Positions 1 to 7,077 of a stretch of 11,352 nt of DNA are shown in pieces (position 1 is the first letter of the stretch; every line of letters starts with the position of its first letter). Source of the DNA: Ectocarpus siliculosus (taxonomy: Eukaryota > Sar > Phaeophyceae > Ectocarpales > Ectocarpaceae); the NCBI GenBank assembly GCA_000310025.1, contig FN649045.1, positions 1 to 11,352 of the forward strand. The letters are read 5' to 3'. Both the position numbers and the translations under genes were made by a program. Below the pieces are notes generated by a model. It was given only the letters and a program-made list of their open reading frames with translations, was not told the DNA's origin and searched no databases.

Positions 1-117
1 GTGCCTTCAGCTGCACCGAAGTAGTCCCTTCATGCGAGGTATCTTACGCAATGTAGACGAGTCGCGTGGTACGGCTATAGATGCCTGATAGCACTGTTGC
101 ATTGTTTTCCTTGTTTT

Positions 118-190
118 ATGTGTATGTATATGTATGTGTATATGTTTGTGTGTTACATGTTTGTGTTTATGTATGTTTGTCTGTATGTTT
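118..190. repeat. TG/TATG-rich low-complexity tract
   Basis: Irregular TATG, TGTATG and TTTG words run directly into the tandem repeat array to the right. The last bases (CTGTATGTTTCCA, 181-193) match the tail of a tandem repeat unit, so the array may have grown out of this tract. Reading frames through it are strings of Val, Tyr and Cys and are not credible proteins. Confidence 0.7.
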
Positions 191-551
191 CCAGCTCGCC
201 CTCTCGATCTATTTTCGAGACTGGCTATTGCTTCTGTATGTTTCTAGCTCGCCCTCTCGATCTATTTTCGAGACTGGCTATTGCTTCTGTATGTTTCTAG
301 CTCGCCCTCTCGATCTATTTTCGAGACTGGCTATTGCTTCTGTATGTTTCTAGCTCGCCCTCTCGATCGATTTTTGAGACTGGCTATTGCTTCTGCATGT
401 TTCTAGCTCGCCCTCTCGAATATTTCGAGACTGGCTATTGCTTCTGCATGTTTCTAGCTCGCCCTCTCGAATATTTCGAGACTGGCTATTGCTCCTTTAT
501 GCTTTCCGCTCGCCCTCTCAATCTCTTTGAGACTGGCTCTTGCTTTTGTGT
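187..551. repeat. Seven-unit 53/51-bp tandem repeat with internal hairpin
   Basis: Units begin GCTCGCCCTCTC at 194, 247, 300, 353, 406, 457 and 508, so the period is 53 bp for four units and then 51 bp. The first three units are identical; later ones diverge and the last fades out near 551. Each unit contains a short inverted repeat, TCTCGA then TCGAGA (7 bp, TCTCGAA/TTCGAGA, in the 51-bp units), flanked by an outer GCC/GGC pair. From about 353 onward the 51-bp period keeps one frame open, giving a 17-residue peptide repeat (ARPLEYFETGYCFCM). The 53-bp units break frame, so I treat this as a minisatellite rather than coding sequence. Confidence 0.9.
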
Positions 552-559
552 CGCGTACT

Positions 560-1840
560 TTCGCGCCCCGTTTGTCACTTCTCGGTCGGTTGTCGAAAGT
601 TTTCGCTCCCCTTTACCTATTTTTCAATGCGACCTAGGTTCGTCATTAGTTGCGGTGACACCCAAATTTGGTGCATCATTTAACTCCCCACCCTATGGTT
701 TGCTTTGCATATTTTGTGGTCCAACGTTCCGTCAGTGCTTCTATTGCATGCCACGGCCAACGTGTTCCATCTTGGTACTTTCTTTAGCATTTTTCTTCAT
801 ACAATTGGCCTTGACGTACACGTAGGATTGTTTTCCTCGCCCCACCCCGATCGCAAGCACGTTGTATCGTGACATGCGAACGTTGTTTTTGGCGTTGGTT
901 CCTGTCCTTTTCTTTGGCCGTTGTTTACGTTCCCCGGAAACCCCCTCTTTCCCTGCTTTTCTCGATTTTGGTCGACCCCTAGCGGTTTTCCATGTCGTTT
1001 GATCCTTTGCAGGCTCGGTTTTCGTTTCTTATTCTTTATGTTTACATTTCAGCACTCGATCGCATCGTAGCCCCCCTTCCCGTAAGGTTCTGGCTTACTT
1101 GATTGCGTATTCGATCGGTTCATTCGTGCGAGATCGTTTGTGATTTTCTCTTCACGATTTCGTTACTTCGTGTTATGGTCTTTTCGGTTCGGATGTTTTG
1201 GTTATTTTTCGCACCCATGTGCCTTTTTCCGATTTTATCCACCGACTTTGCCGCCCCGGCTTCTGTGTTTTCTTCTTTCTTGGTTCCGCTTCTTTGGTTT
1301 GGTTAACGGAGAGGTGCGGGTGAGGGTTTTGAGTTGTCGTATCTTCGATCCATCCCGCAATCCTCTTGATTGACTAGAGTCCCTCCGAGGTTTGCTTCTG
1401 TATCTGCATCTACGTCCACTCAGGGTGGGCTATTGTTATGGTATTTGGAGGTAGACAAGTGATCGTGGTTGATCATGGTTATTTGGCGCCGTCGGATGAT
1501 ACGACGTGACGTCATGCTAGATCAGGGCTTTATGCCGAGACATGTGCCCTTCTGTTCAGTGTGTGCGTACAGGCGATCTATGATCGCGTGTGCGTGGGAT
1601 ATTGTGAGTTGGCTTGGAAAGCGTTAATCAAGAGAAAGAGAACAACGGAAAGCAACAACAACCTGCTACTGTGGTCGGACAAGAGAGTTCCACACAGCTC
1701 AAAGGTGATTGATTCTGAAGGAAGGGGTCAAATACCATTACAGATGCCAGCTCATCATCTTCCATCAAGACTTACGGCTTCGAAAATAATCCATCCGATA
1801 CAAAGCACAAGATAGTGAAGGACATGTGAGGTTATCGCAA
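560..1840. other. Pyrimidine-rich region without a supported gene
   Basis: The plus strand is visibly rich in T and C, with many TTTT, CCCC and TTTC words, especially at 560-1300. The minus strand has no open frame of 60 codons or more. Plus-strand frames in it (near 1103-1373 and 1561-1815) have no recognisable domain and biased composition. A perfect TGACGTCA octamer lies at 1507-1514. A TGGCGCCGTC word near 1485 resembles a retrotransposon primer-binding site, but no LTR edges were found. The region may be a decayed LTR or a long UTR/intergenic stretch. Confidence 0.4.
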
Positions 1841-1844
1841 AATA

Positions 1845-2073
1845 AATCACGATTTTTACGAGTAGTAGAGGGCTTCCATACTAGCCGTACTTTTTTTTCT
1901 TTTTTTGGTCCTCTCCTGTACACAACAAGGATTCCCATTTTCCTTTGATAGGGCTACCTCATGAAAAAACACCAAAATTTTAAAGTACGGCTAGCAGTTG
2001 TATTTGTTGTGCCAATGCGAACCACGTGTCAAAATTTCAAAATTTCAGTTTTCAACTCGTAAAAATCGTGGTG
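1845..2073. mobile_element. MITE-like element with TA flanks
   Basis: CACGATTTTTACGAGT at 1848-1863 is exactly the reverse complement of 2055-2070. Extending outward gives an imperfect 19-bp inverted repeat (two mismatches) bordered by TA at 1843-1844 and 2074-2075, as expected for a Tc1/mariner-type non-autonomous element of 229 bp. A second inverted pair lies inside: CTAGCCGTACTTT at 1881-1893 and its complement at 1982-1994. A third pair, CACAACAA and TTGTTGTG, is at 1921-1928 and 2004-2011. No protein is encoded. The right-hand TA is also the left target duplication of the adjacent Tigger-like element. Confidence 0.55.
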
Positions 2074-2075
2074 TA

Positions 2076-2099
2076 CAGTCGTGGGCCCGGTTTAGCGGT
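2076..2099 (+). repeat. Left terminal inverted repeat (24 bp)
   Basis: Starts CAGTCGTGGGCCCGG and ends in TTTAGCGGT. It is identical to the reverse complement of 5567-5590. The inner part contains the first TAGCGGT motif, which recurs through both subterminal regions and is a likely transposase-binding word. Confidence 0.93.
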
Positions 2100-2234
2100 T
2101 CCCTGTTTAGCGGGATGCGGTTATAAAGTCTTGTGGCACGGCTGCACCCCGGTTTAGCGGTGATGTAGCCGCAAAACCGGTCGTGCCCTCAATAGCGGTT
2201 ATTGTACATGTTTGCAGCCATCAATAGCGGTTAT
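2089..2234. repeat. Left subterminal TAGCGGT motif cluster
   Basis: TAGCGG-containing words occur near 2093, 2108, 2155, 2193 and 2225, alternating between a GGTTTAGCGG form and an AATAGCGGTTAT form, plus an inverted TAGCCGC near 2166. Repeated subterminal words like these commonly act as transposase-binding sites in cut-and-paste elements. Here that role is inferred. Confidence 0.75.
2122..2128 (+). promoter_or_regulatory. Candidate TATA box of the transposase gene
   Basis: TATAAAG lies inside the left end, about 220 bp upstream of the preferred ATG at 2347. A promoter within the terminus is common for autonomous DNA transposons. A similar TATAAAA at 5544-5550 near the right end has the same orientation, so it would point out of the element. 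Confidence 0.35.
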
Positions 2235-2346
2235 CAGTTCAAATGTTGCGGAGACCCCGCGCGCGCTTCGCTTGCACACACTCACAGCACACAGAATTGG
2301 TCAACCGGCTCGTAGTACAAAGCACACAGCGAGACACACAAGCACC

Positions 2347-2635
2347 ATGCGGTGCGCGGATGGAGAACTGTGCAAGCTTCCAGATGCTCCACTGGGTTCA
2401 AGCGGGGCGCACAATTGTAAAGGTGGCTGCGGTGACCGCATGCACGGCATGTGTGGGGAGGTGGAAGACCCGGATGGCAACGAGATGCACCGCATTTGCC
2501 ACCAGTGTGCAACCAAGAAAGCACACAGTTCCCCTCACGCCTCAAATACACCCAAGCGCAAAGAGGTGGAATGTGGCTTTCTAGCACCCGGCGCGCGGAA
2601 AAAAACAACTCGCGCTGCAGTTGCACAACAGCCCC
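2347..2635 (+). pseudogene. Transposase N-terminal segment: PHD-like zinc finger
   Basis: I prefer the ATG at 2347 (context CACCATGCG). The same frame is open back to an ATG at 2212, but that stretch overlaps the subterminal repeats. Residues C3, C9, C24, C28, H33, C36, C51 and C54 form a Cys4-His-Cys3 pattern: C-x5-C-x14-C-x3-C-x4-H-x2-C-x14-C-x2-C. This resembles a PHD finger except for the wide first spacing; a RING-like or other treble-clef zinc module is also possible. A basic Lys/Arg-rich linker follows. The frame stops at 2673, while the downstream helix-turn-helix is read in the -1 frame. A lost base in the C5 run at 2631-2635 or the A7 run at 2599-2605 would join the two. Alternatively, a 92-bp intron (2566-2657) would join them in frame but would delete the start of the helix-turn-helix. 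Confidence 0.6.
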
Positions 2636-2840
2636 CACGCGGCTCAACTTTGGCCAGAAGCTTGAGGTCTTGAAGCTTCTGGATCAGAAGGTAGCGCACT
2701 CGGAAATAGCGCGCAGATTCAGCTGCGGCACCACGGCGATTGGAACGATCAAGAAGAACAGGGCAACCCTTCTGGCAGACGAAGCAGCTAGTTCGCGCAG
2801 TGCTTCGTCGAAGAGCTCGAAAGGAGGGGATTTTCCCAAG
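2622..2840 (+). CDS. Transposase exon: CENP-B/psq-type helix-turn-helix
   Basis: The frame gives RLNFGQKLEVLKLLDQK, then SEIARRFSC and IGTIKKNR. This is the usual pattern of the CENP-B N-terminal (psq-like) DNA-binding domain of pogo/Tigger transposases, with helix 1 KLEVLKLLDQK and a recognition helix near the TIGTIKK segment. It would bind the transposon ends. A Ser-rich linker follows. The exon ends AAG at 2838-2840, and the next bases GTGCGC act as a donor. Splicing to 3328 is phase 0 and keeps the frame. The link to the zinc-finger segment upstream needs a frame change. Confidence 0.8.
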
Positions 2841-2873
2841 GTGCGCGAGAGCGGAGTTTTTTTTTTTGTGTTT

Positions 2874-2878
<5 letters not shown>

Positions 2879-2923
<45 letters not shown>
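2879..2923. repeat. (GA)22 microsatellite
   Basis: Uninterrupted GA dinucleotides inside the transposase intron, just downstream of a T11 run. Frames through it give Arg-Glu strings on one strand and Leu-Ser strings on the other; these are artefacts. Confidence 0.97.
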
Positions 2924-2927
<4 letters not shown>

Positions 2928-3044
2928 CACATGTGTCGAACACAAAATCGCTCAAAAACATAGACTGTACGGCTGCTGTGGTAGACGTGGTCAGTTTCCG
3001 GCTGCTGGATACTGTATGCTGTAAATTCTCGAAAAACAGTAGAT

Positions 3045-3233
3045 GTTCGTACTTTCTGTTCGATTGTATTGTGCAATTGACACAGCAGTACCGCACACAG
3101 CGCATCCCTCCTGCACAACACGAAAGTAATCGATGACATTTTATACATACAGCCGGCGGTTGTTTTTCGTGCTCTTCGTTCGATTTTATTGCGCGATTGG
3201 CACAGCAGTACCGCACACATCGCATCTCTACTC
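3045..3233. repeat. Direct duplication, 120-bp period, in the intron
   Basis: The segment around 3059-3106 (TTCGATTGTATTG, then GCAGTACCGCACACAGCGCATC) recurs at 3179-3226 with a few substitutions. The offset is exactly 120 bp. It lies entirely within the transposase intron, so it does not affect the protein. Confidence 0.75.
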
Positions 3234-3327
3234 ACGAAAAATAATGCAAGGCTCATTCATTCCATCACAGCGAGCCACGGCTGACTCCCACTCCATTCTC
3301 CACGTGTCCCCCCCCTCTCTCATCTAG

Positions 3328-4301
3328 GTGGACAAGGCCGTCCTCGAGTTTGTTGAGGAAGCCAGGAAGGCACGGCTACCTGTCACGCGGGCTACCATAA
3401 TGTCGTTCGGGGTCGCCATCAAGAAGAATTTTTTGGCGGCGGTCTCTACCACTGATGGCGAGAAGAAGAGGCTCGAGGGCTTTACCGCACGCGACAGGTG
3501 GGTCAAGAACTTCATTGCGCGGAAAGGCATGTCGAGCACCGTGCTGCACGGCGAAGCCGGGAGTGTCGATGACGAGGCCATAGCGGAAGGCGTCGAGAAG
3601 ATCCGCGAGGCGTGCAAGGATTACAAGTTAGAGAACATCTTCAACGTCGACGAGACAGGCATCTTCTTCAGGCTTCTACCGAACCGCGCGTACCTGGCGA
3701 ATTGGGAGAACCGCAAGTCGGCGAGGGGCACGAAGGGAATGAAGGCCAAAGATCGCGTGTCAGCTTACATGTGCACCAACGCAACCGGGACTGCCAAAGT
3801 GCCGATGGCAATAATCGGGAAGTCCAAGAACCCGCGCTGCTTCCGCAACAGGGCTCCCCCCATTAAGTACTTCTCTCAGGCCAACGCGTGGTCCGACGGT
3901 GCTACATTCAAGAAGTGGTGGCTCGAGGTGTCTATTCCCTTCATCAGGAGTTGGACTAACCTGCCAGTGCTGCTGCTCATGGACGGCTGTGCGTCGCACG
4001 ACCTTTTGGTCGACCCCTCGGGACAGATCAAAACGATGGTGTACCCGCCCAACTGCACGAGCAAGCACCAACCGATGGACATGGGCATCATCGCGGCTAC
4101 CAAGCACCACTACCGGCAGAGGCTACTGAGCGTGCGCGTGTCGACAATGTCGGTGACGAGCACCCTTCGTGCCCAGGCGAAGGCGCGCAAGATGGCGGCG
4201 GGCACAATGGGGCTGGCGGAGGGCCACCCGGCCCACATGAGTGACGCGGCCGAGCTGATGGAGGCTGCGTGGGCCGACGTGACCGAGGCTACCATTGCAA
4301 G
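3328..4301 (+). CDS. Transposase catalytic exon (CENP-B HTH and DDE_1 domain)
   Basis: This exon encodes the second DNA-binding domain and the catalytic core of a pogo/Tigger transposase, which cuts and rejoins the element ends at TA. The first ~75 residues match the Tc5/CENP-B HTH (LEGFTARDRWVKNFIARKG). The catalytic aspartates are visible: D108 in FNVDETG, D219 in LLLMDGCASH and D251 in QPMDMG, a DD31D spacing within the family's range. Other family blocks are KDRVSAYMCTNATG, IIGKSKNPRCF and PPNCTSKHQPMD. DGCASH differs from the common DNCPAH form, but the aspartate is kept. The exon starts at a splice acceptor, so the GTG at 3328 is an internal codon and not a start. It ends at AAG|GTGAGC, an excellent donor; without splicing a TGA follows at once. 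The core has no internal stop. Confidence 0.92.
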
Positions 4302-4518
4302 GTGAGCGGCCTACACTTGCTGCCATTCCAGAGATAGATCAAAATGCTTCCAAAATAACACATTTTTGCTCGATCACGTTGAGTTGCGCAACATATTTAC
4401 ACATGTGGTTCAACGACGTCCTTCTATTGTTGCGGTGCCTAGTCCGTAGAACACTCTGACGTTGACACTGTACCCCCTCCTTGTGCGCGCCCCTCCTGCC
4501 TGACCGACATTGCTGTAG
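4302..4518 (+). other. Probable second transposase intron
   Basis: Donor CAAG|GTGAGC and acceptor TTGCTGTAG|GTGCTGG. Joining completes ATIAR and continues CW, matching the family pattern in which an Ala-Arg-Cys-Trp motif follows the DDE domain. The next codon in this frame is TGA. Confidence 0.55.
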
Positions 4519-5121
4519 GTGCTGGTGACACACTTCCTCCGGCATACCAAGCTGACCTTGCGCAAGACTCGGGGAAAGGGGCGGTCAACGGTGCCAAGGA
4601 TGCCGAGGTGGCGGAGCTCACGGCTGCTCTGAATACGCTCAGCATGAAGGCTGCGGAGGATGGGGACCGCCCCGGAGTTGTGCGAGGTACTGGCGCACCT
4701 TGGCATCACCGCAGAAACAATGCCCCCCCTGTGGCCATCGCCGCGGCTCCGTCTTGGGCGGAGCTAGAGGAGCAGGAAGAGATCGCCGAGGCTTTGCAAA
4801 AGGACGCGAATGACGAGCTCGTTGAGAAGTTGTCCAGTACGTACATGGAAGAGACTAACCCCTCCGACGACGAGCTAGAGCTAGAGCTAGAGCTAGAGCT
4901 AGATAGCACGACAGAATTTGACGGTGCGAAGGGCAGGGGGGGTGACGGCGCCGCCGCCATACTCGGAGCTATCGTCGCATTTTGGCAAGCTCGAAGAGTG
5001 CGCGGAGTCGTGCGGCGTGAGCGAGGCAATACAATATCTTCGCAAGGCAAAAATGGCGTTCCTCGCGGCGCACGCAGCTCAACCAGCGCGCCAGGCAGAT
5101 ATCAGAGAGGTGTTGGGTTAA
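4519..5121 (+). pseudogene. Transposase C-terminal exon with frame breaks
   Basis: After CW the frame meets TGA at 4526. The frame one base on is open from there to about 4940 and reads like a transposase tail: DTLPPAYQADLAQ, then an acidic, Glu-rich region (EELEEQEEIAEALQKDANDE) and an ELELELELELD stretch coded by a GAGCTA hexamer repeat at about 4876-4902. Near the G run at 4935-4943 the sensible frame shifts again, into YSELSSHFGKLEECAESCG and ARQADIREVLG, ending at the TAA at 5119-5121. These helical C-terminal segments look conserved in style with other pogo-like proteins, so I read one exon broken by two single-base changes rather than separate genes. Confidence 0.55.
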
Positions 5122-5452
5122 GCATGCGATACACGCCACCAAAATAAGCAGAAATGAGATGCTCAAGCACGTGGTTGGTTGCCATTGCGTTGTCGCGAAC
5201 TTGCTCCACGTTCGTTACAGACGCGAACGATTTTTACCGTCTTTATCAGGGGCATGTAGCCCAGAAGGGAGAACAAGCTTTTGCGTTTTTTTCGTGAATT
5301 GAAATGCACTAATGTACTGGCTGTGTTCTCCTCCTTCGGGGGGTTACTTATTCATCCACACCTTCGTACGACTGCTGCAATAAGACACATGCATGGCCCT
5401 ATGAAGATTAGCTTTCGACGCTGCATTTGTGGGCCAAAAATGGACTTTTTCC
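5122..5452 (+). other. 3' non-coding part of the Tigger-like element
   Basis: This lies between the last transposase stop and the right subterminal repeats. No open frame or repeat was recognised. It presumably holds the 3' UTR and polyadenylation site. Confidence 0.5.
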
Positions 5453-5566
5453 CGGTTTAGCGGTTCATAGCCGCTATTGAGCCTCCCGGTTTAGCGGTTC
5501 ATAACCGCTAAAGAGGTTTAGCGGTGATGCCCTGAATAGCGGTTATAAAATTTCGTGACACTATGG
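5453..5566. repeat. Right subterminal TAGCGGT cluster with hairpins
   Basis: The motif TAGCGGT and its complement occur at least six times. Two pairs face each other. The pair at 5490-5499 and 5503-5512 forms a perfect 10-bp stem with a CAT loop, and a slightly imperfect pair lies at 5456-5475. The stretch GCGGTTATAAAATTTCGTG near 5540 is a direct, not inverted, counterpart of GCGGTTATAAAGTCTTGTG near 2117 at the left end. Confidence 0.75.
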
Positions 5567-5590
5567 ACCGCTAAACCGGGCCCACGACTG
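5567..5590 (-). repeat. Right terminal inverted repeat (24 bp)
   Basis: Reads ACCGCTAAACC through GGGCCCACGACTG and is followed by TA at 5591-5592. It matches the left terminus base for base over 24 positions and then diverges. Confidence 0.93.
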
Positions 5591-5592
5591 TA

Positions 5593-6757
5593 ATTGGCTT
5601 TCAACCATTTCGTTAGCTTCTTGGCTGGCCCAGCTTGTACACGTAGATTGTTGGAAGTGCTTGTAGTACAAGAACGGCTCTATTCTACTGCATTGGGTTT
5701 GATGCAGTATTGTGAAGGCGTTGCCAAGTCTGTAACCGTCAGGTGAAGACAGCTTGGGCGTCTGTGTGAAGATGTAAATCACTCTGTGTTTCTCTACCCC
5801 AACCTCAGCCACACCCGCCACCCACCGCGCTGTAGACTACAGTATCTACCGTACATTCATACGGACAATGTGGGAGAGATGAGACAGGTGATTCACCACG
5901 AAACAAGACTCCTCTAACTTCCCGCGACTTTTCTGTAGACTACTGTAGTCCTGGTCACGAAAGGATACTACTATTATCGGCGTCGCAACAGTTCGTTCGA
6001 TGTTTTCACAATTGCAAGCAAGCTTGAGTGCATGGTTCTTCGAGGTACACGTAGGCCACGATACTGCGCACTGCCGTTCGTTGATACCCACACACTACAG
6101 CCTTATACACTCAGTACTCTTTAGCCTGCAACACCAATCCCGTGTTACCTGGAGGAAGAAGAGCTTTTGATTCTGTCCTGTTCCTCCTACGGCTGGGGTG
6201 GTTGGTGGTGTGCGGCGCAATGTGAGAGGGTTACTGTTTTCATCAGATCGTGTTTAAGGCTGTTCGTGACCATCCATCGCAGCCGTGAAAATGTGGCACC
6301 TTCTTCTGGTTGGTTGTTTGCATATGCATACACCATTCGTCGCTTTTTCACGAAACACCCAACAAAGCACAAAGGGCAAGGATCCTGGGTGTTTTTCCGA
6401 ACAGCGACAATGTGTGTCTCTACTTTTCGCGTTGGTAGAATTATTCTTGCTGTTCCAAAAACCAAAAACCGACATGACACGGGGTTGGTTACAATGCCAT
6501 CAGATGCCATGCGACCACATGGTGTCATCATAGTTGAACCCCTGTGCCTAGGGGTGTGTAGAACTGCATCTACAATCAGGAACGGCAAAAGGGCAGAGAT
6601 ACTATAATTATGCGCTGCTCTAGGAATTTCATTCTGTCCGCGCTTGGGTAGGAACGCCGGCGGCGCCAGCGGCGCCAGCAAGAGTAGCACTGTGGTGGGA
6701 ATGTCGTACTGACTCGGCCACTGTTTGCGATTACCCTGCGATTACCCCGATCTCCCG
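5593..6757. other. Intergenic region without a supported gene
   Basis: Open frames on both strands (for example 6167-6607 plus and 6187-6690 minus) overlap each other and show no domain, signal or conserved block. Small near-palindromes around CTGTAGACTAC occur at 5830 and 5934. A GGCGCCAGC word is tandemly doubled near 6662-6679. A doubled GCGATTACCC word lies at about 6727-6747, just left of the palindrome element. Confidence 0.5.
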
Positions 6758-6773
6758 CACTATTTGACAAATA
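6758..6773 (+). repeat. Left CACTA-type terminal inverted repeat (16 bp)
   Basis: CACTATTTGACAAATA is identical to the reverse complement of 7725-7740. The first palindrome copy starts eight bases further in, at 6781. Confidence 0.9.
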
Positions 6774-6780
6774 TGTACCG

Positions 6781-7032
6781 CTTCCATGGAAGTATAAATC
6801 AAATTCCATGGACGTTGGATCTACTTCCATGGAAGCTGATACCAATTCCTTGGAAGCTACACGTTGTGCGCTTCCATGGAAGAGCGAAACGACACTTCCA
6901 TGGAAGCGATATTCACTTCCATGGAACTAAAGATAGATAGATATGAATATGGATGTACCACTTCCGTGGAAGTTAACTTCACCACGGAAGCCCCATGGAA
7001 ACCCCATGGAAGTGGAATAACTTCCATGGAAG
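6781..7032. repeat. Left palindrome array (CTTCCATGGAAG)
   Basis: Perfect copies start at 6781, 6824, 6871, 6895 and 7021. Near-copies start at 6803, 6845, 6916, 6961, 6979, 6990 and 7001. Spacing is mostly 20-26 bp, with one 45-bp gap holding a short AGAT run and two 11-bp steps. Confidence 0.92.
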
Positions 7033-7077
7033 TCGAACTTCGGCTTCCAGCCTCGGTTTAGCTTCCAAGGTCTTATC

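Larger units (their letters stand above)
2841..3327 (+). other. Transposase intron (487 bp)
   Basis: Donor AAG|GTGCGC; acceptor CCCCCCCTCTCTCATCTAG|GTG with a strong pyrimidine tract. Both flanks are phase 0. The frame into the intron runs quickly into T11 and (GA)n low-complexity sequence, supporting removal by splicing. The intron also contains a local duplication with a 120-bp period. Confidence 0.75.
2074..5592 (+). mobile_element. Complete pogo/Tigger-like DNA transposon with TA duplication
   Basis: The element proper runs 2076-5590 (3,515 bp) and is flanked on both sides by TA. It begins CAGTCGTGGGCCCGG, and its last 24 bases are the exact reverse complement of its first 24. A CAGT-type terminus and TA target site are typical of the pogo/Tigger group of Tc1/mariner elements. 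The interior holds a split transposase gene on the plus strand whose DDD motifs confirm the family. Matching termini and an intact TA suggest fairly recent insertion, while the coding region seems to carry frame breaks. I see no second insertion inside it. Confidence 0.9.

Noticed and set aside
187-551. CRISPR array reading of the tandem repeat
   Set aside because: The units abut with no variable spacers, and the sequence context is eukaryotic.
1480-1500. TGGCGCCGTC word resembling an LTR retrotransposon primer-binding site
   Set aside because: There is no convincing LTR edge before it, no gag or pol after it, and no second LTR in the window. Kept only as a note.
2535-3256. Minus-strand frames with long Leu-Ser strings over the GA tract
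   Set aside because: They are low-complexity translations of (GA)n opposite a supported plus-strand transposase and its intron.
3328-3330. GTG as an alternative start codon of the catalytic frame
   Set aside because: It directly follows a strong splice acceptor and joins in phase to an upstream helix-turn-helix exon, so it is an internal Val codon.
6167-6690. Overlapping frames of 146 and 167 residues on opposite strands
   Set aside because: Neither shows a domain, a good start context or codon pattern. Each is probably chance in a region without stops.
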